Shown: positions 35,299 to 44,465 of the stretch, one piece after another | Layout: each line of letters begins with the position of its first letter | Numbering within the stretch: the first letter of the stretch is position 1 | Origin: Bacillota bacterium | GTDB taxonomy: Bacteria; Bacillota; Clostridia; Lachnospirales; Lachnospiraceae | Direction of reading: 5' to 3' | Assembly (NCBI GenBank): GCA_023393095.1 | Contig: JAEWMT010000101.1 | Location: 1-64,000, forward strand | DNA: 64,000 bases | Notes under the pieces: generated by a model | What the model was told of the DNA's origin: nothing | What the model saw: the letters and a program-made list of their open reading frames with translations, nothing else | The model's database searches: none | Made by a program: the position numbers and the translations under genes

Positions 35299-36189
35299 TT
35301 ATATCGTTTTAATTGATAGCGCATTCATTTCCTTGAGTAAACGCTCTGCATTCGCTGGTTCCATCTCGGTAAGAGGCATTCTGAGCCCTCCAACCTCAAA
35401 GCCCATTAAATTGACAGCCTTCTTAACCGGAATCGGATTTACTTCGCAGAATAATGCATTCACCAAAGGAAGATACTTAAGCTGAAGTTCACGGCTTCCT
35501 GCGATATCACCCTCAAGGAATTTATAAACCATATCATGGGTGTCCTTCGGAGCGACATTGGAAAGTACAGAGATCACTCCAACACCACCTAAGGAAAGTA
35601 TCGGAACAACCATATCATCATTACCGGAGTATAAATCAATCTTACCATCCGTAAGCTGCATGATCTTTGCTGCCTGTACGATATCGCCGCTGGCTTCCTT
35701 TACACCTACGATATTCTTCACATTTTTAACCAGAGTTGCAATTGTCTGCGGCTGAATGTTACAGCCGGTTCTTCCGGGTACATTATAAAGAATGATCGGT
35801 ATGGATACTGCATTTGCAATTGCTGTAAAATGTGCAATTAATCCATTCTGGGTCGCTTTATTATAGTAAGGTGTTACAAGCAATAATGCATCTGCACCGT
35901 ATTTTTGCGCTTCCTTTGACAGATAGATTGCAGTTTCCGTACAATTTGAACCGGTTCCGGCGATTACCGGAATTCTTCCTGCCACCTTCTCTACCGTATA
36001 ACGGATACACTCCAAATGCTCCTCATGTGATAAAGTGGACGCCTCTCCCGTAGTACCACAGATAATAATTGCGTCCGTTTTGTTTACAATCTGATATTCA
36101 ATCAGTTCGCCAAGCTTCTCATAATCCACTTCGTTGTTCTTAGTAAATGGTGTTACAATAGCAACACCTGCCCCTTTAAATACTGACAT
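35299..36189 (-). CDS. dapA: 4-hydroxy-tetrahydrodipicolinate synthase (DapA)
   Basis: A 296-residue TIM-barrel lyase that condenses pyruvate with aspartate semialdehyde. Visible catalytic features: GTTGEA at 45-50, Y135 in LYNVPGR (with R140), and the Schiff-base Lys at K164 in VGVKEAS. AGGAGG nine bases before the ATG. It is the first gene after the lysine riboswitch and terminator at 36277..36530. The product supports lysine, diaminopimelate and dipicolinate synthesis, which fits a spore former. Confidence 0.97.
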   Translation of the reverse strand: MSVFKGAGVAIVTPFTKNNEVDYEKLGELIEYQIVNKTDAIIICGTTGEASTLSHEEHLECIRYTVEKVAGRIPVIAGTGSNCTETAIYLSKEAQKYGADALLLVTPYYNKATQNGLIAHFTAIANAVSIPIILYNVPGRTGCNIQPQTIATLVKNVKNIVGVKEASGDIVQAAKIMQLTDGKIDLYSGNDDMVVPILSLGGVGVISVLSNVAPKDTHDMVYKFLEGDIAGSRELQLKYLPLVNALFCEVNPIPVKKAVNLMGFEVGGLRMPLTEMEPANAERLLKEMNALSIKTI

Positions 36190-36276
36190 TTTCTTAACCT
36201 CCTATTAAACTTCGTCTTAATTTTACGAACCTTTTGTGCAAAAGTCATTGCAAAGCTGATGATTATTAAAATGCGT

Positions 36277-36302
36277 AAAAAAAGTCGACCTACAGAGTCG
36301 AC
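36277..36302 (-). terminator. Riboswitch expression-platform terminator
   Basis: GTCGAC...GTCGAC stem, with seven T residues on the minus strand, between the aptamer and the dapA start. In the lysine-bound state it should form and stop transcription. Confidence 0.8.
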
Positions 36303-36361
36303 ACTAAAGAATAACTGAAGGGAATCATGATAGATTCATGAACCTGTACAGTTTAAATATT

Positions 36362-36530
36362 CTTTAGGCAGCGCTCCATCAATTTCTGATGACAGTCAGA
36401 TGGTTATTCACCATCTGCCCAGCAATAATAACTCAGGATTATTACCACTTCGGCACTGTTTCCTTTCACTGCGTTCCTCTATGCCTGACATATCCAGCAG
36501 TTTACTCTTAAACAATGCGCCTCTACCATA
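36362..36530 (-). promoter_or_regulatory. Lysine riboswitch (L box)
   Basis: On the minus strand the conserved L-box elements follow in order: GTAGAGGCGC, GAGTA, GAACGCAGTGAAAGG, GCCGAAG, GGGCAGATGG, GACTGTCAT and GGAGCGCT. It lies directly upstream of dapA and a terminator hairpin. Lysine binding would reduce dapA-dapB expression. Confidence 0.9.
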
Positions 36531-36562
36531 AGCAATATGTTTTTCACAATATTCGTAGCTTC

Positions 36563-36591
36563 ATAGTAACACTAGAGAATTTTGTTGTCAA
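36563..36591 (-). promoter_or_regulatory. dapA promoter
   Basis: TTGACA and TACTAT with a 17-base spacer, read on the minus strand, placing the start about 25 bases before the riboswitch. Confidence 0.7.
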
Positions 36592-36625
36592 TGGTTATTT
36601 TTTAAATAGATTTGTTCAAAGGGAC

Positions 36626-36921
36626 GGTTGGCGGCAGGGATACCGATCGTGGGGTGTGGGAGGAAAAGCAGATGCAGTTTACTAGCAATTCTAAGGCACT
36701 TACGCTCGCTTGGGACAATCAGAACGCGCAAAAACTCCTCACAGGTGACCGGAAAAATGCTACGCAGTAGTTTTTTTCCGGTCACCTGCTCGTCAAACAT
36801 TTGCGCTCGTGCGAATTGTCGCACGTCTGATTTCATCGCTCGTTTCAGTACCTAAGAATTGCACGTAAACTGCATATGCCTTCCCTCCCACACCCCACGA
36901 TCGGTATCCCTGCCGCCAACC
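36626..36921. repeat. Giant palindrome, copy 1 (296 bp)
   Basis: The outer 38 bases (GGTTGGCGGCAGGG... ending GGGTGTGGGAGG) and their exact complement at the far end are perfect. The centre has GCGCAAAAACTCCTC, an inner stem AGGTGACCGG / CCGGTCACCT, and GCTCGTCAAACAT. It shares only this centre with 62621..62905. Confidence 0.85.
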
Positions 36922-37123
36922 TAGTTGTCAATAAAATAATAATAATTTACTCTTTTAGCCCTGTTATCTTATATTAACTTTTTATCAACAGAGTCAGCTG
37001 TCAAGGAGGCTTTAAGAAAATTTAATTAGGGGCAAGAGGATATCAAGACAAAAAGAAGTAATATGATGAATCTGATAAGCCGTCTAATGCTTAACCATTG
37101 AGTTAAAATTTATATATACTGTC

Positions 37124-37168
37124 AAAGGGTTTCCAAATTGATAAAATCTATCAATTTGAAAACCCTTT
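37124..37168 (-). terminator. Terminator-like hairpin after the GH5 gene
   Basis: AAAGGGTTT...CAAATTGATA against TATCAATTTG...AACCCTTT; a strong imperfect stem, 45 bases beyond the cellulase stop codon, with modest T content on either strand. Confidence 0.55.
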
Positions 37169-37212
37169 TAATCTTGAAAACTACAAATTATATAAATATG
37201 TTTTTATAACTC

Positions 37213-40200
37213 TTACCATTGATATCTTGCAGAAACTATAGGCGTCCAACCACTGTAAACTTTTGTTCTTCCAACCATTTTGTATGCTCTTACTTTATAA
37301 TAATATGTTTTTCTTTTTGACAAACGGGTATTTGTATAGCTGGAAGCGGTCGTTCTTTTTATTACTCCATAACCGATTCTGTATACTTCATAACCGGATG
37401 CTCCGCTAACTCTATTCCAGGTAAGCTTAATGTTCCTTGAACCCAGTCTGGTAGCCATAAGGTTGGTCGGTGTTGATAATGCCGGCCTTGCATAAACAGG
37501 TGTCGTATAATTACTATATATTTTTGTTGAACCTACTGTTGCATATGCTCTTACCTTATAATAATATGTTTTTCCGGTTGTTAATCCTGCATCCGTATAT
37601 ACTGTAGATTTTGTTTCACCTACTGTGACATAGGTTCTACGACTTGAATTATATCTGTATACTTCATATCCGTTTGCACCACTTACATAATTCCAGCTTA
37701 TTTGTATACTGTTGTAGCCGTTTGATACAGCATTTACATATGCAGGTACAGTGAGAACAAAATTGGACCATTTGGCATACAGAGTTGTATTTGAAGTGAC
37801 TTTATCCGTTGCAAAATTCCATGCATATTGGCACGCTGCATCTTTATACCAACCGCCAAAGGTATATCCGCTCTTGGTTGGTGCATTTGGTGCTGATATT
37901 GTATTATTATAGTAAATATTCTGGCTTGCTACCGCACTTCCGCCCTGACTATTAAATGTTACGGTACATATGTTATAAACCCATTTAGCATACAGTGTTG
38001 TATTTGCCATAATCGTATATGTAGCAAAGTTCCAAGGATATTGGCATGCTGCGTCTACGTACCAACCAGCAAAAATATATCCACTCTTGGTTGGTGCATA
38101 TGGTGGTGTTACTTTATTGTTATAGTAAACAACCTGGCTTGCTACTGCACTTCCGCCCTGGCTGTTAAAAGTTACAACATATTGGTTATTGATCATGACC
38201 CACTTAGCATATAGTGTTGTATTTGTCGTAACCTTATCGGTTGCAAAATTCCATGCAGTTTTACATGCTGCATCTTTATACCAGCCTCCAAAGTAATAAT
38301 AGGACATGGTTGGTGCTTTTGGTGCTGTGATTGTACTGCCAACATTTACAGTCTGACTGGGTACCGCGCTTCCACCCATGCTATTGAAAGTTACTGTATA
38401 TTGAGCTGGAGCAGAAGGAGTATTGGTAAACTGTAGATTATCCATATACATCGTTCCTGAAAAATCACAATTTCCATCAGCAACAACTACGGTAATATCA
38501 CGTAATAGTGTATTTGCTGCAAATACCTTTCCATCGCTTAGTTTATCCAAATCGAAATAAGCTTTAAAACGATATAATCCATCGGCTGTCTTTGACATAG
38601 AACTTAACTTTGTTAAATCAATATTATAGGAATCCTTAACCTGTGCCCAATAGCCAAGCGCCGGCGGAGCAAATGCCAAGTTTATATTAATTGTTCCCTT
38701 CGTGGCAGTCTTAGGCTTAAGATAAAAATCAAAGCTAACATACTTTTTATCTCCACGGGTTGTATTGATACCGCCAAGAATGAGACGCGGTGAAACTGCC
38801 CATGGATCGGTAGGGGTTATATCCGGATACCTTACATCCCAAGAGAGAGCTTTGGAACCGTTCGCCGGTTGAATTGTTAAATCACCTTTCACACCGGAAG
38901 CTGCATCCCAATCCCATCCCTGTCTGGTTGAATCATCAAAGGTGGACGGCAGTGCAGCTGTACCTATAGGATCTTTCTTTACCGGTGTACCAGTATCAAC
39001 ACGGCTTCCCGAAATAGATATATTATCCAAAGAAATACTATCTATGTCTGAACCGACAAATAAAATAATATTTGTCATAATATGGTCATCGGGATCTTCT
39101 GCAATTGCTTGTAAATTAGGGGTGTTATCCGCTGTCATTGTCAATGTAGCTTTATAGGTTCCATTATTCTGATTGATAAAATCAGCCGGTGTTACTTGTA
39201 CAGCACTCTTTGGATTTGCCCATCCATGATTACTACTTTGAGGAATCGCTGCAATTGAGACGGTTGCGGGTTCAGCAGTAATAACATCCATGGATAACTT
39301 TGTTGCTCCTTTGATATCAGGCTTCTGGCTCGTTCCATCCGCAGAAAGCCTGACATTCGACCAATAATTTCCCGCTGAGAGATCATTACTTGCGGCAAGC
39401 CCTGTTAGTTTTAATGCATTATTTTTGTTCGTAATGCCTATATTTTTAACCGGGCTATCCTTATTAATACCAAAACCTTGTGTTGTTTCATCATTAAAAT
39501 CCCATATATTTGTTGTATATGTATTACGATCAATTGGTTGATAAGCAATTCCTTCGATACGTGCACGTGCATATTCACCAGAAGTACTCAATTCCTTTAT
39601 CGACCACGCATGATCAGCACCAGGATCAAGATCCGTTGCATCTGTCTTACCACTTTCATATGCAGTAAAAGCTGCAGATGTCTCACCCTTGTTACTCAAT
39701 GACCAGTTACACCAACTGATATTGTTCTCATTCAAGAAATTCAACCAAATATCAGCATTGTCAAAGAATGGCCCACCGGTTCCGTCAGCGTTACTGGTTC
39801 CCCACTCCGTTGCAAATACAGCTAGACCATGTTCTATTGCATATCTTACGTTGCTCATTACATTATCTCTGTCTGTATCATCAGTGGAAGGCTTATGAGT
39901 ACCAGTGTAAAAATGCACTGAATAAGCGGTATTATTATTCGGATCAATAACCTGGTTAGCAACTGCTAAATCAGACCGTTGACTCCAGTTTGGACTACCG
40001 ACAATAATCAAATTTTTATTTCCCTGATCGCGAAGCATTTTGATAATAGGCTCCGCATAGGATTTTACTTTAGCCCAACCAGCTGCATCGTTCGTCACTC
40101 CTGGTGCATTGCTGTTAGGTTCATTTGCTAATTCATATATAATATGCGGATCATTCGGGTATTTATTAGAAATTATTCTAAAGAAATTGCTGGCTCCGGA

Positions 40201-40701
40201 ATAAATAGCGGCATTCGGATCCCCAGGCGTAAGCACATGCCAGTCAACGATTACATACATATCATTAGCAATCGCCAAATCAATTCCATCTTCCACATTT
40301 TTAAGCATAGTGATTGGGTTAGTAGCATAACCGTTTTCACCAACATACATTGCCAGACGAATTACATTGCTTTCCCAATCGTTAGAAAGAGCTTTAAAAG
40401 CATTATCATTCAGTATCCCTGGATACCACTGTAATCCGTGAGTGCTCATTCCTCTTAACTGAATCGTTTTTCCACTTTTATCACACAATGTCATCTTGCC
40501 ATTTTTATTAAGAAGCTGTAACGCTCCGGCAGTTGATGGCTTCTTCACGTTATCATTACCAAGTAGATTAGGATATGTAGTTTCTCTTGTGGTTGCAGTT
40601 GTAGCCATACGAGCAGCATAAACGCTGGTAGGTACCAATGATATTAACATCGTAATAATTGTTACAATAGAAATAATACTTTTTCTAATGTTTCTAAACA
40701 T
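37213..40701 (-). CDS. Secreted GH5 endoglucanase with CBM17, CBM28, three InlB-type repeats and two FN3-like domains
   Basis: A 1162-residue modular enzyme. A signal peptide of about 29 residues; a family 5 glycosidase to about residue 395, with acid/base Glu194 (ELANEP) and nucleophile Glu299 (FATEWG); a CBM17-like module from about 399 (WDFNDETTQGFG); a CBM28-like module from about 590 (FDDSTRQGWDWDAASGVKG); three repeats of about 70 residues ending TLYAKW (about 770-990), of the InlB B-repeat type; and two fibronectin-III-like domains with SGxxGYEVYR. It cleaves beta-1,4-glucan chains outside the cell. The tandem CBM17-CBM28 arrangement is known in Bacillus cellulases. Start is preceded by a GGGGG site. 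Confidence 0.93.
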   Translation of the reverse strand: MFRNIRKSIISIVTIITMLISLVPTSVYAARMATTATTRETTYPNLLGNDNVKKPSTAGALQLLNKNGKMTLCDKSGKTIQLRGMSTHGLQWYPGILNDNAFKALSNDWESNVIRLAMYVGENGYATNPITMLKNVEDGIDLAIANDMYVIVDWHVLTPGDPNAAIYSGASNFFRIISNKYPNDPHIIYELANEPNSNAPGVTNDAAGWAKVKSYAEPIIKMLRDQGNKNLIIVGSPNWSQRSDLAVANQVIDPNNNTAYSVHFYTGTHKPSTDDTDRDNVMSNVRYAIEHGLAVFATEWGTSNADGTGGPFFDNADIWLNFLNENNISWCNWSLSNKGETSAAFTAYESGKTDATDLDPGADHAWSIKELSTSGEYARARIEGIAYQPIDRNTYTTNIWDFNDETTQGFGINKDSPVKNIGITNKNNALKLTGLAASNDLSAGNYWSNVRLSADGTSQKPDIKGATKLSMDVITAEPATVSIAAIPQSSNHGWANPKSAVQVTPADFINQNNGTYKATLTMTADNTPNLQAIAEDPDDHIMTNIILFVGSDIDSISLDNISISGSRVDTGTPVKKDPIGTAALPSTFDDSTRQGWDWDAASGVKGDLTIQPANGSKALSWDVRYPDITPTDPWAVSPRLILGGINTTRGDKKYVSFDFYLKPKTATKGTININLAFAPPALGYWAQVKDSYNIDLTKLSSMSKTADGLYRFKAYFDLDKLSDGKVFAANTLLRDITVVVADGNCDFSGTMYMDNLQFTNTPSAPAQYTVTFNSMGGSAVPSQTVNVGSTITAPKAPTMSYYYFGGWYKDAACKTAWNFATDKVTTNTTLYAKWVMINNQYVVTFNSQGGSAVASQVVYYNNKVTPPYAPTKSGYIFAGWYVDAACQYPWNFATYTIMANTTLYAKWVYNICTVTFNSQGGSAVASQNIYYNNTISAPNAPTKSGYTFGGWYKDAACQYAWNFATDKVTSNTTLYAKWSNFVLTVPAYVNAVSNGYNSIQISWNYVSGANGYEVYRYNSSRRTYVTVGETKSTVYTDAGLTTGKTYYYKVRAYATVGSTKIYSNYTTPVYARPALSTPTNLMATRLGSRNIKLTWNRVSGASGYEVYRIGYGVIKRTTASSYTNTRLSKRKTYYYKVRAYKMVGRTKVYSGWTPIVSARYQW

Positions 40702-40728
40702 ATTTATCCCCCATAATTTAAATTTTGA

Positions 40729-40868
40729 TAGGTAATTACGAAACTCCTAAATTGTAGATATTGTATGCACAGCAAAGACTATTAGGTGCGTAAGTAAAGT
40801 GTCAGCACTTGGCCCGAAGGAAGCTTGGAATTAAGTACTGAGCATTCCATTAAAGGAACAATAACCTA
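40729..40868. repeat. MITE-like element, copy 3 (degenerate), in the cellulase upstream region
   Basis: Begins TAGGTAATTACGAAACTC and carries GATATTGTATGCACAGCA and CTTGGCCCGAAGGAAGC as in 47798..47950 and 62399..62561. The right end is weak. It lies 28 bases upstream of the cellulase start codon and could carry its leader or promoter. Confidence 0.6.
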
Positions 40869-41130
40869 ATTCTGCCTGTCTTACTTCAGGTTTTGAAATA
40901 TTCTCATCCTCCTTCCATTAGTAAAATAACTGCTTACTTAAAATTTATCCGTTAAGTTCTTCCTATCTTTATCTAAGCTTGTTCATTTGTTAAAAGTCTT
41001 ACTATAAGTAATATATGTCGGCCCTTGTTGGTTTAGTTTTAGCAACTGTATCCAATCAGCAAAAATTACTATTTACTTATCCTGTTATTAAGGAAACTGC
41101 AAGTAAAGTCTATGGGCATATTTGATCTTT

Positions 41131-41215
41131 CACATACAACCTTTCAGTGAGGCACACTTCCTGTACGGAACACCTTCTATGTTTATAGGGCGCAATTTTT
41201 ACATATGAAATAAAA
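41131..41215. repeat. Terminator-adjacent palindromic repeat, copy 3 (degenerate)
   Basis: Retains GTGAGGCACAC, CCTGTACGGA and AGGGCGCAATTT, then ATGAAATAAAA, in the order of copies 1 and 2. It again abuts the T-tract side of a terminator (41219..41253). Confidence 0.6.
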
Positions 41216-41218
41216 TAG

Positions 41219-41253
41219 GTTCGATATATAGCGTAACCTGCTATATATCGAAC
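41219..41253 (-). terminator. Terminator hairpin after the SSB-like gene
   Basis: GTTCGATATATAGC / GCTATATATCGAAC stem with a 7-base loop. It is followed on the minus strand by a T-rich sequence where the repeat at 41131..41215 begins. Confidence 0.7.
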
Positions 41254-41345
41254 TCTTAAATTTATAATTATCCGAAAAATAAATAACTAAAATTATCTCT
41301 AGTTATAACGGTATCCGATTTATTTCTATAGGATAATTTACTTTT

Positions 41346-41408
41346 TTACCTATTATAATGCTTCTGATCATAATGCCTCTGATCATAATGCTTCTGATCC
41401 CAATACAT
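41346..41408 (-). other. Micro-ORF with three HYDQ repeats
   Basis: A 20-codon frame, MYWDQKHYDQRHYDQKHYNR, directly after the SSB-like gene and in its frame beyond the TAA. The DNA consists of about three 15-base tandem units. AAGGAT precedes it. It could be a leaderless repeat rather than a gene. Confidence 0.3.
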
Positions 41409-41423
41409 CCTATGATATCCTTT

Positions 41424-42056
41424 TTAATACTCCTCCAGATACTCTAGCTTGCTGACTGATACCTCATAAGCAACACGCTTTTCGAATTCCTCGTCATTCA
41501 TCTTCTTCTGATATTCTCGGCTCTGGATTCGGCCCCATATCTGGACATGACCGCCTACTGCGAAGGATTCTGCAAATCTGGCATTTCTTCCCCAGCAGAT
41601 GCATGGAATATAATCCGATTTGCCATAGGGTCGATTCACTGCGAGCAGAACATCAGCAATCTCCCGTCCAAGTGGTGTTTTACGATAAATCGGCGGTTTA
41701 CATACAAATCCGTCCAAGAAGATATGATTCGGTTTCGCGTTCTCAGACAATTCATCAACCATTTTAACTTCACGAGCAAAGACGGATAACACTAATTTGT
41801 TCTTACTTTCTTCGTGACGGTTATAGGACCGAAATTGTCCAAGCACCTCCACAAATTTACCCTTATAATCCTGTTTTACATCAATGAGTCGTTCCGAAAC
41901 CATAACCGGTATCATATCATAGGAATTACTTAACCGGCTTACTACAACCTCCAGAACATAGAAACCTTCTCCAAATACATCATGGCTGAACGTAAAGTCA
42001 CTGATTACCTCTCCTGCAATACTTACTTGATTGTTATCAAATACTTTATCTGTCAT
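41424..42056 (-). CDS. SSB-like protein with two OB-folds
   Basis: A 210-residue protein of two tandem OB-fold halves: about residues 8-105 (SIAGEVISDFTFSHDVFGEG and GKFVEVLGQFRSY) and about residues 112-205 (HIFLDGFVCKPPIYRKTPLG, DVLLAVNRP, YIPCICWGRNA, GGHVQIWGRIQSREYQKK). The second half resembles single-stranded DNA-binding proteins. The family occurs in Lachnospiraceae as a distinct SSB. It lacks the acidic C-terminal tail typical of replicative SSB, ending LEYLEEY. Function inferred as single-strand DNA binding in a chromosomal context. Confidence 0.8.
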   Translation of the reverse strand: MTDKVFDNNQVSIAGEVISDFTFSHDVFGEGFYVLEVVVSRLSNSYDMIPVMVSERLIDVKQDYKGKFVEVLGQFRSYNRHEESKNKLVLSVFAREVKMVDELSENAKPNHIFLDGFVCKPPIYRKTPLGREIADVLLAVNRPYGKSDYIPCICWGRNARFAESFAVGGHVQIWGRIQSREYQKKMNDEEFEKRVAYEVSVSKLEYLEEY

Positions 42057-42388
42057 ATCGTACCTCTCCCTTCTCTCCTGGCGTTCATTTTTACGCCAAT
42101 CTGCTCTAAAATGTGGGGTAAATTTATCTGTTCAGTCAAAAACAGCTTGATTCACCTATGATTAATATATATGCTTATTTCCATATTTTAGAAGTATAAA
42201 ATGAAATATAATTATACTAATTCCCAATTTTTGTGATTTTATACAAAATTACATTAAAAATATTATAAATATTTCCGAAACATCCGTTGATTTTTCATAT
42301 TTTGGTGTGCTACAATGTTAAGGTTGTTGAGAATAAATAGTAATTGGTGAAAAGACATAGAAAGTCTTTAGAAAGAAGGTAATTTGTA
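42057..42388. promoter_or_regulatory. Divergent intergenic region with the typA promoter
   Basis: TTGATT (42287) and TACAAT (42311) with an 18-base spacer is a likely promoter for typA on the plus strand. The rest is AT-rich sequence; I see no gene in it. Confidence 0.5.
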
Positions 42389-44221
42389 ATGAAACGAGAG
42401 GATATTCGAAATATAGCCATTATTGCTCATGTCGATCATGGTAAGACTACTCTGGTGGACGAACTATTAAAGCAAAGCGGTGTATTTCGATCCAACCAAG
42501 CAGTTGTAGAAAGAGTCATGGATTCCAATGCAATTGAACGAGAGCGCGGTATCACGATTTTATCAAAGAATACTGCTGTTTTGTATAACGGAACCAAGAT
42601 TAATATCATAGATACTCCCGGCCATGCAGATTTCGGCGGCGAGGTGGAACGTGTTTTAAAAATGGTTAATGGCGTTGTTCTGGTAGTTGATGCATTTGAA
42701 GGTGCCATGCCGCAGACCAAATTTGTATTAAAAAAGGCTCTGGAGTTATCCCTGCCGGTTATTGTATGTGTTAATAAAATTGACCGTCCGGAGGCTAGAC
42801 CTGATGAAGTTGTTGATGAGGTTCTTGAATTATTTCTTGAGCTTGATGCAAATGATGAACAGCTTGACTGTCCTTTTGTATTTGCCTCTGCAAAACAGGG
42901 TATTGCAGCTCTTTCTATAGAGGAAGACGCTGTCGATATGACCCCTCTGTTCGAAACTATTATTAATTATATACCGGCACCCGAAGGTGATCCCGATAAG
43001 AGCACTCAGGTATTAATCAGTACCATTGATTATAATGAATATGTCGGACGTATCGGTATCGGTAAGGTGGATAACGGTACAATTAAAGTTAATCAGGATG
43101 CCGTAATGGTTAATGCCCACGAGCCAGATAAATGTACCCGAGTTAAAATCAGTAAGCTCTATGAATTTGATGGTCTGAAAAGAGTTGAAATTAATGAGGC
43201 AACCATCGGTTCCATCGTAGCAATTTCAGGTATTGCCGACATCCATATCGGTGACACCATCTGTTCTCCAGAGCATCCTGAACCGATTCCGTTTCAGAAA
43301 ATATCGGAGCCTACGATTGCAATGTATTTTAATGTCAATGACAGCCCACTTGCAGGTAAGGAAGGTAAGTTTGTAACCTCCCGTCATTTAAGAGAACGTT
43401 TGATGAAGGAATTGAATACCGATGTAAGTCTGCGAGTAGAAGAAACGGATACAACAGAAAGCTTTAAGGTATCCGGTAGAGGAGAGCTTCATCTTTCCGT
43501 ATTAATTGAAAACATGCGCCGTGAAGGATATGAATTCTCAGTCAGCAAAGCAGAGGTATTATATAAAACCGATGAAAACGGTAAGAAATTAGAGCCTATG
43601 GAACATGCCATGATTGATGTACCGGATGAATTTGCCGGTACGGTAATTGATAAAATGGGGCAGCGCAAGGGTGAGATGATTAATATGCATACTTCTGGCA
43701 ATGGCCATACCCGTGTTGAATTTTCCATTCCTGCCCGTGGTCTTATCGGATATCGCGGTGAATTCTTAACTGATACGAAAGGAACCGGTATCATTAATAC
43801 ACTGTTTGATGGTTATGGACCTTACAAGGGTGATATCCAGTATCGTAAAACAGGAAGTCTAATTGCATATGAGTCCGGTGAAAGTATTACTTACGGTCTT
43901 TATAATGCTCAGGAAAGAGGTATTCTCTTCATAGGTGCCGGCACGAAGGTATACTCCGGAATGATCGTTGGTCAAAATCCGAAAGCAGAGGATATTGAAG
44001 TTAATGTATGTAAACGTAAGCAGCTTACCAATACCCGCTCCTCCAGTGCGGATGATTCATTAAGGCTTACTCCTCCTAAGGTTTTAAGTCTGGAGCAAGC
44101 GCTGGAATTCATTGAAACCGATGAACTTTTAGAGGTAACACCCTCCAATCTTCGTATAAGAAAGAAAATTCTTGATCCTACTCTGCGAATGAGGGATAGA
44201 AGAAATAAACAAAGTAACTAA
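42389..44221 (+). CDS. typA: Translational GTPase TypA/BipA
   Basis: A 610-residue ribosome-associated GTPase related to EF-G, with roles in stress adaptation and ribosome assembly. G1 AHVDHGKTT, G2 RERGITI, G3 DTPGHADFGG, G4 NKID and G5 SAKQG are all present; domains resembling EF-G II, III and V follow and the family-specific C-terminal domain ends DPTLRMRDRRNKQ. Preceded by GAAGGTAATTTGT. Length matches the family (about 605-615). Terminator at 44249..44292 closes the transcript. Confidence 0.97.
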   Translation: MKREDIRNIAIIAHVDHGKTTLVDELLKQSGVFRSNQAVVERVMDSNAIERERGITILSKNTAVLYNGTKINIIDTPGHADFGGEVERVLKMVNGVVLVVDAFEGAMPQTKFVLKKALELSLPVIVCVNKIDRPEARPDEVVDEVLELFLELDANDEQLDCPFVFASAKQGIAALSIEEDAVDMTPLFETIINYIPAPEGDPDKSTQVLISTIDYNEYVGRIGIGKVDNGTIKVNQDAVMVNAHEPDKCTRVKISKLYEFDGLKRVEINEATIGSIVAISGIADIHIGDTICSPEHPEPIPFQKISEPTIAMYFNVNDSPLAGKEGKFVTSRHLRERLMKELNTDVSLRVEETDTTESFKVSGRGELHLSVLIENMRREGYEFSVSKAEVLYKTDENGKKLEPMEHAMIDVPDEFAGTVIDKMGQRKGEMINMHTSGNGHTRVEFSIPARGLIGYRGEFLTDTKGTGIINTLFDGYGPYKGDIQYRKTGSLIAYESGESITYGLYNAQERGILFIGAGTKVYSGMIVGQNPKAEDIEVNVCKRKQLTNTRSSSADDSLRLTPPKVLSLEQALEFIETDELLEVTPSNLRIRKKILDPTLRMRDRRNKQSN

Positions 44222-44248
44222 ATTTCGTTAAATTTATTTGATTTATAG

Positions 44249-44292
44249 AACTTATCTGGATTTCCATCAGTGAAATTCAGGTAAGTTTTTTG
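44249..44292 (+). terminator. typA terminator
   Basis: AACTTATCTGGATTTC / GAAATTCAGGTAAGTT stem, then TTTTTTG. About 28 bases after the stop codon. Confidence 0.8.
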
Positions 44293-44311
44293 TTTTCGTT
44301 TACATGATTAC

Positions 44312-44369
44312 AATGCGCCTGCATTAATTCGGATGATTTTTAAACTAACCAAATTATTGCAGGCGCATT
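44312..44369. repeat. Inverted repeat after typA
   Basis: AATGCGCCTGCA / TGCAGGCGCATT arms with a 34-base loop. It follows the typA terminator and precedes the convergent gene end at 44466. Confidence 0.6.
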
Positions 44370-44465
44370 TATATTGTTGTCATATTAATATGTCATAATA
44401 AGTCTAACTTTTGGGTATAAATTTGCAAAACAGCTACTGTTGCTATTCCTCATAAGACAAACGAA

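Noticed and set aside
36588..36855. Two overlapping frames of about 75-82 codons on opposite strands
   Set aside because: Both lie inside the giant palindrome, so their codons arise from the repeat; there is no ribosome site.
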